From: a virus | Reading direction: 5' to 3' (one strand) | Length of the DNA: 31,825 nt | IMG/VR virus record: IMGVR_UViG_3300005581_000076 | Coordinates: 1 to 31,825 of that record | In this document: piece by piece, positions 16,474-22,569 of the stretch | Layout: every line of letters begins with the position of its first letter | How positions within the stretch are numbered: the stretch's first letter is position 1 | Notes under the pieces: model-generated | What the model was told of the DNA's origin: nothing | The model's input: the letters and a program-made list of their open reading frames with translations, nothing else | The model's database searches: none | Position numbers and translations under genes: made by a program

Positions 16474-16732
16474 TACCCCCCGCGAAGACCCGATGCTGCG
16501 GCCGAACCCTGACACACCCCTTCTTCCGCACTATAACTTGTGAACTCTAAAAAGTCAAGTCTTTTTTCGTCACTTTCCGTGGTTTTTTGACAATTTTCGT
16601 CACCCACAGTGGTCAAACAGAAAAATAGGACGAAAAGTTCCTCGACTGCGCCCCCGTGCTCGAGCTGGGCTGAGCCATCTGGGGCAGTTGCCGGGGCTAC
16701 TGCCCCAGATTAGAAACAACGGTGGCGGAAGA
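16464..16732 (+). repeat. Composite structured element, copy 1
   Basis: The order is CGGGGCTAAT, then paired sites CACTTTCCGTG (16571-16581) and CACCCACAGTG (16601-16611). A perfect 12-bp hairpin (16677-16710) with CCGGGGCT in its loop and ACGGTGGCGGAAGA (16719-16732) follow. The same order and nearly the same distances recur at 17885, 18622 and 20168. No gene is seen in 16142-16874 beyond the two elements. Stretch 16733-16874 is GC-rich with weak hairpins only. Confidence 0.8.
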
Positions 16733-16874
16733 CGGGCTGCTGGGCTGAGTTTCGGGAAACACTAGACACGCCCAACGCCCTGTGCTGATTGTCGGGTGTT
16801 CTCATCTGGCAAACACGGCTTCGCTGCTCTGAGGGCTTCTCAGGTCGGTTTGCGAGGTGTTCAGGGGCAGCGCA

Positions 16875-16907
16875 AAGCCGCCATTCCCAATCTAAGAACG
16901 GCGGCTT
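16875..16907 (-). terminator. Terminator hairpin after micropeptide 2
   Basis: AAGCCGCC pairs with GGCGGCTT over a 17-nt loop, just beyond the micropeptide stop at 16910. Confidence 0.55.
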
Positions 16908-16909
16908 GT

Positions 16910-16966
16910 CTAAGACGGTATTGAGAACAGCGCAACGATGGCGAAGACGACAATGAGAGCACTCAT
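16910..16966 (-). CDS. 18-aa hydrophobic micropeptide (family copy 2)
   Basis: It reads MSALIVVFAIVALFSIPS and stop. The ATG overlaps the TGA of the upstream gene as ATGA, so ribosomes can re-initiate directly. A terminator hairpin follows three bases after the stop. It shares MSALI..(L/F)A(L/I)(I/V).LFS with the other four copies. It is predicted to sit in the membrane; function unknown. Confidence 0.7.
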   Translation of the reverse strand: MSALIVVFAIVALFSIPS

Positions 16967-17238
16967 GGCATACCTAATACGCCGACAGAAAGCAAAGCGG
17001 GGTCGCACTCATGCTGCGTTCCGTTGCTGTCCTCAACTATGAGAACCTCTCGTCGTGGTGGCTCTGTGCCGCACGGGTATTTGGCTGCCTTGTGCCAACC
17101 TTTACAAGCGCAACGCTCGCATACCCCGTCCCATGTTTCGGGGTCTCGCCACCATAAATGGGTGTCGTAGTTGGCTATCATTTCCGCAACCGTCCCCACA
17201 AAGGGTATCGGCTCGTTGATGGTGTTGATTATTCGCAT
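16963..17238 (-). CDS. Cys-rich putative zinc protein, 91 aa
   Basis: ATG 17238 lies 7 nt behind the -10 TACAGT, a leaderless start that excludes the longer upstream reading. The core HLWWRDPETWDGVCERCACK then GWH...YPCG resembles small zinc-binding proteins common in actinophages; four cysteines and a histidine are available. It is translationally coupled to the micropeptide that overlaps its stop. Function unknown. Confidence 0.75.
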   Translation of the reverse strand: MRIINTINEPIPFVGTVAEMIANYDTHLWWRDPETWDGVCERCACKGWHKAAKYPCGTEPPRREVLIVEDSNGTQHECDPALLSVGVLGMP

Positions 17239-17245
17239 GGCAGCG

Positions 17246-17288
17246 ACTGTACTGGACAACACAGTAGATGTCAAGTGTTATTTGTCAC
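17246..17288 (-). promoter_or_regulatory. Cassette promoter with operator
   Basis: On the minus strand, TTGACA (17274-17269) and TACAGT (17251-17246) have a 17-bp spacer. Operator GTGACAAATAACAC (one base off consensus) at 17288-17275 abuts the -35 box. The ATG follows the -10 by 7 nt. Confidence 0.75.
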
Positions 17289-17308
17289 ACAGACCGGAGC
17301 GTCTTCAC

Positions 17309-17434
17309 GAAGTTCCGGCAGCGGCAGCCTCGCAAAGTTCCGGCAGCATCTCAACCCCCCGGCAACTGGGATTGGGTTATTGATTAGCGGGGCTCACGCC
17401 CCCGTGATGGCACTTTTGTGACGGTGGTGGAAGA
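17309..17434 (+). repeat. Short structured element (E2) with preceding direct repeats
   Basis: AAGTTCCGGCAGC occurs twice (about 17312 and 17335). CGGGGCT is at 17388-17394, able to form GGGGC/GCCCC with the following bases, and ACGGTGGTGGAAGA is at 17421-17434. The CAC-N5-GTG pair is absent here. It lies left of the 65-aa gene cassette. Confidence 0.65.
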
Positions 17435-17454
17435 GGGCTGGGGCGAGACAGCAA

Positions 17455-17490
17455 AAAGCCCTCGCCCGAGGGGGTTCAGGCGAGGGCTTT
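17455..17490 (-). terminator. Terminator of the 65-aa gene
   Basis: AAAGCCCTCGCC pairs perfectly with GGCGAGGGCTTT. Leftward it runs into TTTTTGC. The + direction also ends in TTT, so it may act both ways. Confidence 0.8.
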
Positions 17491-17504
17491 AGGTTGGTGA
17501 GGGA

Positions 17505-17702
17505 TTATCGGCGTGGAGAAAGTAGCGCAGCGAGTCCGACTGGGTGGTCGTTCCCCATGCGGCTGCGAATTTCTGCGTCTACCACTGCAACGATGAGGTT
17601 GTTCTCTTCGTTTTCTTCGTAGTCTGCACTGAGACGGATAATCTCGTACAGTTCCACTAGCGTCTTGCCTTTAGCAAGTTGTTCTGCTTCTGTCTTTGTC
17701 AT
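17505..17702 (-). CDS. Small helical protein, 65 aa
   Basis: It starts at ATG 17702 with GGGGGTG about 10 nt upstream. The sequence (TEAEQLAKGKTLVELYEIIR...NNLIVAVVDAEIRSRMG) is helical and acidic, with no known motif. It stands alone in its cassette between a terminator and an operator-type promoter. Confidence 0.7.
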   Translation of the reverse strand: MTKTEAEQLAKGKTLVELYEIIRLSADYEENEENNLIVAVVDAEIRSRMGNDHPVGLAALLSPRR

Positions 17703-17731
17703 TATTTTTTCACCCCCTTGGTTATGGTTAC

Positions 17732-17775
17732 ACCTTATAGGGTGCAATGCACAATAGCAACATGACATTTGTCAC
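17732..17775 (-). promoter_or_regulatory. Cassette promoter with operator
   Basis: On the minus strand, TTGCTA (17760-17755), 17-bp spacer, TAAGGT (17737-17732). The dyad GTGACAAATGTCAT at 17775-17762 lies 1 bp from the -35 box. Confidence 0.75.
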
Positions 17776-17859
17776 AGCAACTTTGAGCCACAGCCCAACG
17801 CCGAGGCAGTTGCGATGAAACCTGCCGACTTGGCGACCAAACCTGATGCGAAAGCAATA

Positions 17860-18143
17860 GTCCCGTATCCCCAAGATGGGTATACGGGGCTAACGCGGGA
17901 CGGAGCCATCGCACGTGCGACTGGGGGTTGCGCTAAGAGAAAAACTGCAATAGACTTACCTTTCGCTTGGTTTTTGTCACTTTCCGTGAACTTTTTGACC
18001 GTCCGACCACAAAGAGTGAGCGTTTCTCAAAGAACAAAGCCGTCAGTCCGATGTCGCCCGTCGTGAAGAACTCAGATGCCAGACATCAACTGGGTTATTG
18101 GCGGGGCTGATAACCCAGTCGCATTTACGACGGTGGTGGAAGA
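17860..18143 (+). repeat. Composite structured element, copy 2
   Basis: GTCCCG (17860) can pair with CGGGAC (17896-17901), or CCCGTAT with ATACGGG (17882-17888); the two folds exclude each other. CGGGGCTAAC is at 17885. Paired sites CACTTTCCGTG (17978) and CACAAAGAGTG (18008) are 30 bp apart. A perfect 10-bp hairpin (18089-18119) shows GCGGGGCT in its loop, then ACGGTGGTGGAAGA (18130-18143). No gene is seen in 17776-18156. Confidence 0.8.
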
Positions 18144-18156
18144 CGGGCAAAGAAAA

Positions 18157-18183
18157 AGCCCGCCGTAAAAAATACGACGGGCT
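18157..18183 (-). terminator. Terminator after micropeptide 3
   Basis: AGCCCGCCGT pairs with ACGACGGGCT (one mismatch). Leftward it is followed by TTTTTCTTT. Confidence 0.75.
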
Positions 18184-18195
18184 GACTCTGTGGTT

Positions 18196-18246
18196 TTAGA
18201 TGGAAAATAAAAAAATAAGCGCCACCACGATGATGATGGCACTCAT
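18196..18246 (-). CDS. 16-aa hydrophobic micropeptide (family copy 3)
   Basis: It reads MSAIIIVVALIFLFSI and stop. As in copy 2 the ATG overlaps the upstream TGA (ATGA), and a terminator follows about 13 bp after the stop. Codon choice differs from the other copies while the peptide pattern is kept. Confidence 0.7.
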   Translation of the reverse strand: MSAIIIVVALIFLFSI

Positions 18247-18452
18247 TCGCTAGGCGTCTCCTTCGGTGGACACTCACCTTGCTTGTGGAAGCAACCTTTG
18301 CTCCGAAGCCAAACGCAATCTGTTCCCTCCTCAATAATAGTGTCGCACCGACCACACTTTGTGTGACTAAATGCTTTGACTATCTTTCCTGACGAGTTAC
18401 TAAATCGTTTTGACCTTTGGACTTTGGTTTCTTCCGGATAGAACTCCGGCAT
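18243..18452 (-). CDS. Small zinc-ribbon protein, 69 aa
   Basis: ATG 18452 has AAGGAGGTG 6 nt upstream, one of the strongest ribosome-binding sites seen here. HTKCGRCDTIIEEGTDCVWLRSKGCFH carries CxxC...C...C-H, typical of a PARP-type or ribbon zinc fold. It is coupled to the overlapping micropeptide. Nucleic-acid binding is possible but unproven. Confidence 0.75.
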   Translation of the reverse strand: MPEFYPEETKVQRSKRFSNSSGKIVKAFSHTKCGRCDTIIEEGTDCVWLRSKGCFHKQGECPPKETPSE

Positions 18453-18474
18453 AAACACCTCCTTAGGTACTAGC

Positions 18475-18518
18475 AAACTACAACCTGTACACCACAATAG
18501 CAACGTGTCATTTGTCAC
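18475..18518 (-). promoter_or_regulatory. Cassette promoter with operator
   Basis: On the minus strand, TTGCTA (18503-18498), 17-bp spacer, TAGTTT (18480-18475). The perfect dyad GTGACAAATGACAC at 18518-18505 lies 1 bp upstream. Confidence 0.75.
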
Positions 18519-18596
18519 ACCAAGACGAAGCCAGTTTGACTTGACCCAGCACAGCCGACCTGAGCAACTCCGTCTGGCGATGCCATCTGGGCAGAA

Positions 18597-18882
18597 GTCC
18601 CGGACGGCCGATGCTGGCCATCGGGGCTAACGCGGGACGCCTGGCCAAGGGCCGGCAGTTGGCCATCTTCGGTTGTTTTTCCTCGAACTAAAAAGTAAAG
18701 TCGAGCAAAAATGACCACTTTTAGTGAACTTTTGTCAATTTTGACCACCCACAGTGAAGTTTCCGAAAAACAAACGCAAAAAACCCTCGAGCTGAACGTG
18801 CCCGTCGAGCTGAGCTGGGCTTCTGGGGGGCGGGGTAGCGGGGCTCCCGCCCCCCACAACTTACTTTGACGGTGGCGGATGA
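18597..18882 (+). repeat. Composite structured element, copy 3
   Basis: GTCCCG (18597) pairs with CGGGAC (18633-18638) around an inner CCGATG/CATCGG hairpin. CGGGGCTAAC is at 18622. Sites CACTTTTAGTG (18716) and CACCCACAGTG (18746) are 30 bp apart. A perfect 11-bp hairpin (18824-18856) has AGCGGGGCT in its loop, then ACGGTGGCGGATGA (18869-18882). No gene is seen in 18519-18903. Confidence 0.8.
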
Positions 18883-18903
18883 GGGCGAGTGGGTACAAAC
18901 AAC

Positions 18904-18931
18904 AAGCCCGCCCCCTTGCGGAGACGGGCTT
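18904..18931 (-). terminator. Terminator of the 118-aa gene
   Basis: AAGCCCG pairs with CGGGCTT around a GC-rich loop. Leftward it is followed by GTTGTTTGT. Confidence 0.6.
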
Positions 18932-18948
18932 GCTTGTGGTTGGCTGGA

Positions 18949-19305
18949 TTAGCGGTCTGGATTAGGCGTTGCCTGCACCGTGAACTGCCCGCTTGCATCG
19001 TGGTGAGATAGGTGACAAGTGAGAATCATCGTCTCGGAGTCAAGCGTGTATCGCAATGACCATTCCGTACGAACGGTAATACTCTCTAACAACCCCATCG
19101 GAGTATCGGCGTGGAATATGCCGTTGCGCTTACCGTCCCACAATGGGAATCCGCTAGTGCGCCACCAAGTGTCGCCTTCGTGAATATCCTTGTTGTGTTC
19201 AATAAGTGCCTCGGCGGTCATGGCGAACAAGTCTGTCGCCATATCCCACTGCCAGTCCTCTGAAGTGTTACTTATCCCTTCCCACTCAATGACAGAATCG
19301 GTCAC
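18949..19305 (-). CDS. Hypothetical protein, 118 aa
   Basis: GTG 19305 has AAAGGGGGAATC directly upstream. The protein is acidic, Trp-rich (EDWQWDMATDLFA...GDTWWRTSG) and ends with beta-rich LRYTLDSETMILTCHLSHHD. There is no known family. It is a single-gene cassette with its own operator-type promoter and terminator. Confidence 0.75.
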   Translation of the reverse strand: MTDSVIEWEGISNTSEDWQWDMATDLFAMTAEALIEHNKDIHEGDTWWRTSGFPLWDGKRNGIFHADTPMGLLESITVRTEWSLRYTLDSETMILTCHLSHHDASGQFTVQATPNPDR

Positions 19306-19334
19306 GATTCCCCCTTTGTGTAGTTGAGAGTTTC

Positions 19335-19388
19335 AGACTACCAAGTTATTAGTCAATAGTCAAGTAGCCATCGTGTGTCATTAGTCAC
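19335..19388 (-). promoter_or_regulatory. Cassette promoter with operator overlapping micropeptide 4
   Basis: On the minus strand, TTGACT (19363-19358), 17-bp spacer, TAGTCT (19340-19335). The dyad GTGACTAATGACAC at 19388-19375 contains the stop codon of the upstream micropeptide. Confidence 0.75.
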
Positions 19389-19437
19389 CTATGGTAAATA
19401 GGGCGATGAGGGCTAGAACGACTATTAGTGCAAACAT
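19381..19437 (-). CDS. 18-aa hydrophobic micropeptide (family copy 4), leaderless
   Basis: It reads MFALIVVLALIALFTIGD and stop. Here the micropeptide has its own promoter: TTGCTA, 17-bp spacer, TAAGTT, then 7 nt to the ATG, with no Shine-Dalgarno. No other gene shares this transcript start, so the peptide itself seems to be the product. Its stop lies in the operator of the next cassette. Confidence 0.65.
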   Translation of the reverse strand: MFALIVVLALIALFTIGD

Positions 19438-19443
19438 GGCGCG

Positions 19444-19472
19444 CAACTTAGTCGCTACTGCAACAAATAGCA
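19444..19472 (-). promoter_or_regulatory. Promoter of leaderless micropeptide 4
   Basis: On the minus strand, TTGCTA and TAAGTT are 17 bp apart and the ATG follows by 7 nt. No GTGNC-N4-GNCAC dyad is seen here; a second TTGCTATTT lies just upstream. Confidence 0.6.
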
Positions 19473-19530
19473 AATTGAAAAATAGCAACCTCAGCCGCTG
19501 CCGCCGCCCGTGCGAAGACCCGTGCGAACT

Positions 19531-19577
19531 GGCGGGGCTCCCGCCCCCATCTCATTTGCTTTGACGGTGGCGGAAGA
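19531..19577 (+). repeat. Short structured element (E5)
   Basis: GGCGGG and CCCGCC (19531-19545) form a tight stem over the CGGGGCT core. TTTG and ACGGTGGCGGAAGA (19564-19577) follow. It lies left of the 120-aa gene cassette. Confidence 0.65.
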
Positions 19578-19597
19578 AGCGAGCACACAACAAGAAA

Positions 19598-19623
19598 CGC
19601 CCGCCCCCTTTCGGGAACGGGCG
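19598..19623 (-). terminator. Terminator of the 120-aa gene
   Basis: CGCCCG pairs with CGGGCG around a 14-nt loop, and leftward it is followed by TTTCTTGTTG. Confidence 0.6.
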
Positions 19624-19652
19624 CACTTGGTTAGTTGGGTTGTTGGGTTGGA

Positions 19653-20015
19653 TTACTTCCAGCAGGAAGCAGAATACACAGCATCGCCGAGGTTCTCGCA
19701 GTAAACATCTAGCACTTCGTGCTCAACGACTAGCGTACCTTTGGCTTCGCCACGGTTCACAAGGCGCACACGGCGCACTTCGTACAGGTCTAGAAAGTTG
19801 AGCACCACCTCAACCGCACGGCTTTCGCCACACGGCATCAGTAAGCCGATAGTCACGCCATCGCTAGCGTTTATCTTTGCCCACTTACCACCGCACACCG
19901 CTAAAAAGTTCATCCTGCCCATTTGAGCAATAACTTCTTGCGGGTCGCACTCACGACCTGAACGGTCACGATTACGCAATGCGACAAGTGACAGGTCAGT
20001 ATTTGTTAGTTTCAT
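19653..20015 (-). CDS. Hypothetical protein, 120 aa
   Basis: ATG 20015 has GGGGGTG 3-9 nt upstream. It has a predicted alpha/beta make-up (WAKINASDGVTIGLLMPCGE...EVRRVRLVNRG) and four cysteines spread over the chain. The VRRVRLV stretch resembles RRRVRLV of the protein at 24794-25240, but overall similarity is weak. It forms a single-gene cassette. Confidence 0.75.
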   Translation of the reverse strand: MKLTNTDLSLVALRNRDRSGRECDPQEVIAQMGRMNFLAVCGGKWAKINASDGVTIGLLMPCGESRAVEVVLNFLDLYEVRRVRLVNRGEAKGTLVVEHEVLDVYCENLGDAVYSASCWK

Positions 20016-20035
20016 TTCACCCCCTTCCACCTTGC

Positions 20036-20078
20036 AGGCTACAGGGTACAAGGCACAAACACAAGTGGCAGTTGTCAC
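20036..20078 (-). promoter_or_regulatory. Cassette promoter with operator
   Basis: On the minus strand, TTGTGT (20064-20059), 17-bp spacer, TAGCCT (20041-20036). The dyad GTGACAACTGCCAC at 20078-20065 directly abuts the -35 box. Confidence 0.75.
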
Positions 20079-20141
20079 ACCTCAGCCGAGGCAGTCCGAG
20101 CCGACAGCCGAGAAACTCCGTCGTGCGCGCGCGCGCGTGAA

Positions 20142-20427
20142 AGCCCCGATGGCTTGCATCAACCCATCGGGGCTAACAGGCACGGGAAGGGGAGAGGGCC
20201 GGTTTCCGTCTGGATAACAAGTCGTCATCAAAAAGTCAAGCACAAGTTTTGTTTTTTTTCGTCACTTTCTGTGGTTTTCTACAAAGTTTGACCACAAAGA
20301 GTGAGTTCTTAGCCGAGTTGTTCGCAAAACAAGCAGAAGAAGACCACCCGTCAGTCTTCCTGAGATGGGATGCGAGGATGCTGCGGCGGGGCTGTAGCAT
20401 CCTCGCATTTACGACGGTGGTGGAAGA
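20142..20427 (+). repeat. Composite structured element, copy 4
   Basis: A perfect 11-bp hairpin AGCCCCGATGG/CCATCGGGGCT (20142-20174) contains the CGGGGCTAAC core in its 3' arm. Sites CACTTTCTGTG (20263) and CACAAAGAGTG (20293) are 30 bp apart. A perfect 12-bp hairpin (20371-20407) has GCGGGGCT in its loop, then ACGGTGGTGGAAGA (20414-20427). No gene is seen in 20079-20488. Confidence 0.8.
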
Positions 20428-20488
20428 AGCCTTCGTGCGCTCTGTTCGCCTGCTTCTGAATAGTTACCCCGACATCACTCTCGCTGAT

Positions 20489-20531
20489 GTGACAAACGAC
20501 ACTTGCAATGTGTGTTTGACACCTGTACCAT
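20489..20531 (+). promoter_or_regulatory. Cassette promoter with operator, leaderless
   Basis: Operator GTGACAAACGACAC (20489-20502) abuts TTGCAA (20503-20508); 17-bp spacer; TACCAT (20526-20531). The ATG follows by 7 nt at 20539. Confidence 0.8.
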
Positions 20532-20538
20532 TCACTCT

Positions 20539-20748
20539 ATGAAAGAGTTTTGTGGAGAAATCATTTACACCAACGCCGATGGCGACAATGTTCAGTCGGA
20601 CATCTGTAACCATCAAGACGGAGAAATCTCAGACGCATACCGTGCCTTCCTTCACGCCAACCTTGATGAGTGGCTGAACAAAGCAAACGGCAACGGCGCA
20701 TTTTGGGTTGGCGACCCTGCCTACTTTCACACTTGGGAGAAAGAATGA
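20539..20748 (+). CDS. Small acidic protein, 69 aa
   Basis: ATG 20539 lies 7 nt after the -10 box with no ribosome-binding site, fixing a leaderless start. The sequence has GEIIYTNADGDNVQSDICNH and a Trp-rich C-terminus (GAFWVGDPAYFHTWEKE). It overlaps the next gene as ATGA. No family is recognised. Confidence 0.75.
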   Translation: MKEFCGEIIYTNADGDNVQSDICNHQDGEISDAYRAFLHANLDEWLNKANGNGAFWVGDPAYFHTWEKE

Positions 20749-20948
20749 GCCACCCACCTATCTACTACACGGTGCGTTCGTGTGTTCGGTTCGTCTTTTG
20801 GGCGAGCCTCTTGTTTGGAACTTTCTATCTTGTCGCTACTATGGGGGACGAGAAGCAAGGTCTTTCCGACTGCGAGTATTACCACTACCCGTGTGAAACA
20901 ACAACGACCTTGTACGACCCATACGGGTACAACATCTACCAACCCTGA
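20745..20948 (+). CDS. Small membrane protein with DCxYYHYPC tail (paralogue)
   Basis: This is 67 aa. A membrane helix at about residues 15-32 (FVFWASLLFGTFYLVATM) is followed by an exposed tail with DCEYYHYPC and tyrosine-rich end. It is a paralogue of 15956-16141: both keep YY.VRSCVR before the helix and the CxYxHYPC pair after it. The start overlaps the previous stop (ATGA). An N-in, C-out topology is suggested by the basic residues before the helix. Function unknown. Confidence 0.75.
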   Translation: MSHPPIYYTVRSCVRFVFWASLLFGTFYLVATMGDEKQGLSDCEYYHYPCETTTTLYDPYGYNIYQP

Positions 20949-20956
20949 AAGAGAAC

Positions 20957-21364
20957 ATGATTATCTGCGACGCTTGCGGCTTAGAACAACGCAACACACA
21001 ACAAAGCGTGTCCCCTGATGGGGGCTGGTCTTTACCTATTGACTGCTTCGGCTACTACGGGGGCTTTGACGACTGCGTTGATGTGCTGATAGGTGGAGAG
21101 CAGACACGCTTTCCGAGTATGTGCCACGACTGCGTTGTAAAGTTTCTGACCACTTTCCCGTTGCTTGGTGACAAGTTTCAGGGTGGCTGTCACCCGAACT
21201 TCATACACACGGACTTCCGTGATGATGGGGACGATGGGACGCTTCACCCTTCGTGCTGTCGCTGGGCTTGGACTTGGAAGAAAGTCGGCAACGGCAAGCC
21301 AGAAACCTACATTGGTGATGGCAATGGTGGCTGGGTTCTTTCTCGCCTTCACGAAAGCGAGTAA
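20957..21364 (+). CDS. Cys-rich zinc-binding protein, 135 aa
   Basis: ATG 20957 follows GAAAGAG by 4 nt. MIICDACGLEQ and later MCHDCVVKF supply two CxxC pairs for one or more zinc ions, and LHPSCCRWAW adds two more cysteines. It is the third gene of a rightward cassette that ends with micropeptide 5. No family is recognised. Confidence 0.75.
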   Translation: MIICDACGLEQRNTQQSVSPDGGWSLPIDCFGYYGGFDDCVDVLIGGEQTRFPSMCHDCVVKFLTTFPLLGDKFQGGCHPNFIHTDFRDDGDDGTLHPSCCRWAWTWKKVGNGKPETYIGDGNGGWVLSRLHESE

Positions 21365-21367
21365 CCC

Positions 21368-21424
21368 GTGTCTGCCTTCATTACTGTTCTTGCTCTCATT
21401 GTGCTGTTGAGCGTTATCAACTAA
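21368..21424 (+). CDS. 18-aa hydrophobic micropeptide (family copy 5)
   Basis: It reads MSAFITVLALIVLLSVIN and stop, starting at a GTG 3 nt after the previous TAA, so re-initiation is expected. It is the only copy on the + strand, showing the family travels with genes of either orientation. Its last codons overlap the end of the opposite gene. Confidence 0.65.
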   Translation: MSAFITVLALIVLLSVIN

Positions 21425-21639
21425 AAGAGCGTTTGCTCGCCGTTTGAGCCTTCCTGCTTGCCACGCCTAGTTTCTGTTTCTACACAGATGGAGTGAGCGT
21501 ACTTGTGCTGGTTCTTCACACCCTTTATGCCTGTGTTGTTGTCTGAGCGCACCCACGCCAACACCAACTTCATAGTTCCACCCTGACTTGGCTGAACTTC
21601 GTGACCACACAACTCACAACTGTATCTGACATACGACAT
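21421..21639 (-). CDS. Small zinc-ribbon protein, 72 aa
   Basis: The N-terminus YVRYSCELCGHEVQ has a CxxC-H knuckle. A basic middle (KLVLAWVRSDNNTGIKGVKN) and an acidic/basic tail follow. I chose ATG 21639, which lies 6 nt after a TATTAT -10-like box; longer reading into the 21779 gene would only be that gene's shadow. The promoter region overlaps structured element E8. Confidence 0.6.
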   Translation of the reverse strand: MSYVRYSCELCGHEVQPSQGGTMKLVLAWVRSDNNTGIKGVKNQHKYAHSICVETETRRGKQEGSNGEQTLF

Positions 21640-21656
21640 AGGTGAATAATACCTGG

Positions 21657-21701
21657 CGGGGCTCCCAACCCCAACCTGTTTGATTTGACGGTGGGGGAAG
21701 A
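21657..21701 (+). repeat. Short structured element (E8)
   Basis: CGGGGCT at 21657-21663, then CCCAACCCC and TTTGACGGTGGGGGAAGA ending at 21701. No strong stem is apparent by eye. It lies within the upstream region of the 72-aa gene and left of the 190-aa gene. Confidence 0.6.
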
Positions 21702-21723
21702 GGGCTGAGTGGGCGCACAAAAA

Positions 21724-21762
21724 AAGGGGGTCGCCCACCACATTGGCAGGCGACCCCCCTTT
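21724..21762 (-). terminator. Terminator of the 190-aa gene
   Basis: AAGGGGGTCGCC pairs with GGCGACCCCCCTT, and leftward it is followed by TTTTTTGTG. Confidence 0.8.
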
Positions 21763-21778
21763 CCGTAGGGGGTACGGT

Positions 21779-22351
21779 CTAGTTGTTCGGTGCGCTGTCG
21801 TAGGCGTGACACGCCATCGTGAACGCCTTAAAGATGTCTGCGATAGTTCCCCCTGTTTCACCCTGTTCATCGGCTTCGTCATAGACAGGCAAGCCGTGGT
21901 CGTCGTAGCGATAGAACACGGTGGCACAGTTTGTGCTTCCGTCCCACGAATAGATGCTGACGATAAGACCTTCACGCACATCGCTTGTTGGGTTCGTCTT
22001 GTATTCTTCTTCCAACATTCCACGATGCCACCCTTCGGGCAGTTCGCCGTTCTGAGATGGGCTGGCGTAGCCTTCTACGACATACGCAAGCCAGTTCCAA
22101 CGCACCGATGAGAACTTGTCCACCATCATTTCTGCGAGTACCGACAACATCATCGGCAAAGTTTCCGTTGGGTGTCCATCGTTGTAGTCGGGTGCGATGA
22201 AACCTTCGCCTGTCGGCAGTTCACCGATTAGTACAGGTGGCGCGTCACACATACCGTTGTTATCAACACACATTTCGTACTTGACTTCCATCGCTCGCTT
22301 GACGACCTCAGCAAGTATTTCCTGTGGTGTTTGTTTTTCTTCTTCTTCCAT
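21779..22351 (-). CDS. Hypothetical protein, 190 aa
   Basis: This is an acidic protein. Its start at 22351 is preceded by a GGGGGGTAC-type purine run. It is mixed alpha/beta with GEGFIAPDYNDGHPTETLP, RWNWLAYVVEGYAS and REGLIVSIYSWDGS, suggesting a compact enzyme-like or immunity-like fold, but no motif is assignable. It has its own operator-type promoter and a strong terminator. Confidence 0.75.
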   Translation of the reverse strand: MEEEEKQTPQEILAEVVKRAMEVKYEMCVDNNGMCDAPPVLIGELPTGEGFIAPDYNDGHPTETLPMMLSVLAEMMVDKFSSVRWNWLAYVVEGYASPSQNGELPEGWHRGMLEEEYKTNPTSDVREGLIVSIYSWDGSTNCATVFYRYDDHGLPVYDEADEQGETGGTIADIFKAFTMACHAYDSAPNN

Positions 22352-22393
22352 TGTGTACCCCCCTGTGGGTGTTAGGTCTATTTGACAAAGGTC

Positions 22394-22447
22394 AGGTTAC
22401 AGGTGACAAGTCATAATGTCAATAAGTTGTTCTGTGTCGTCTGTCAC
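22394..22447 (-). promoter_or_regulatory. Cassette promoter with operator
   Basis: On the minus strand, TTGACA (22422-22417), 17-bp spacer, TAACCT (22399-22394). The dyad GTGACAGACGACAC at 22447-22434 is 11 bp upstream of the -35 box. Confidence 0.75.
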
Positions 22448-22488
22448 ACAACAGGTCGGGAGTTGGAGAACCGAGCGAAACGGGTCAT

Positions 22489-22569
22489 CTGGGGCGATGA
22501 TGCGCCCGATAGCCCCGCGATGCGCAGCGGCCGTCCGGGGCTCCCCAGTTGCCAGACGGTGGTGGAAGA
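22489..22569 (+). repeat. Short structured element (E9), multi-stem
   Basis: CTGGGG (22489-22494) pairs with CCCCAG (22543-22548) and encloses AGCCCCG/CGGGGCT (22511-22517 with 22536-22542) and a small GGGCG/CGCCC hairpin. ACGGTGGTGGAAGA is at 22556-22569. Confidence 0.7.

Noticed and set aside
15606-16531. Two similar minus-strand open frames across the repeat A copies
   Set aside because: Their similarity follows the RNA repeat, substitutions preserve base pairing rather than protein, and neither has a ribosome-binding site.
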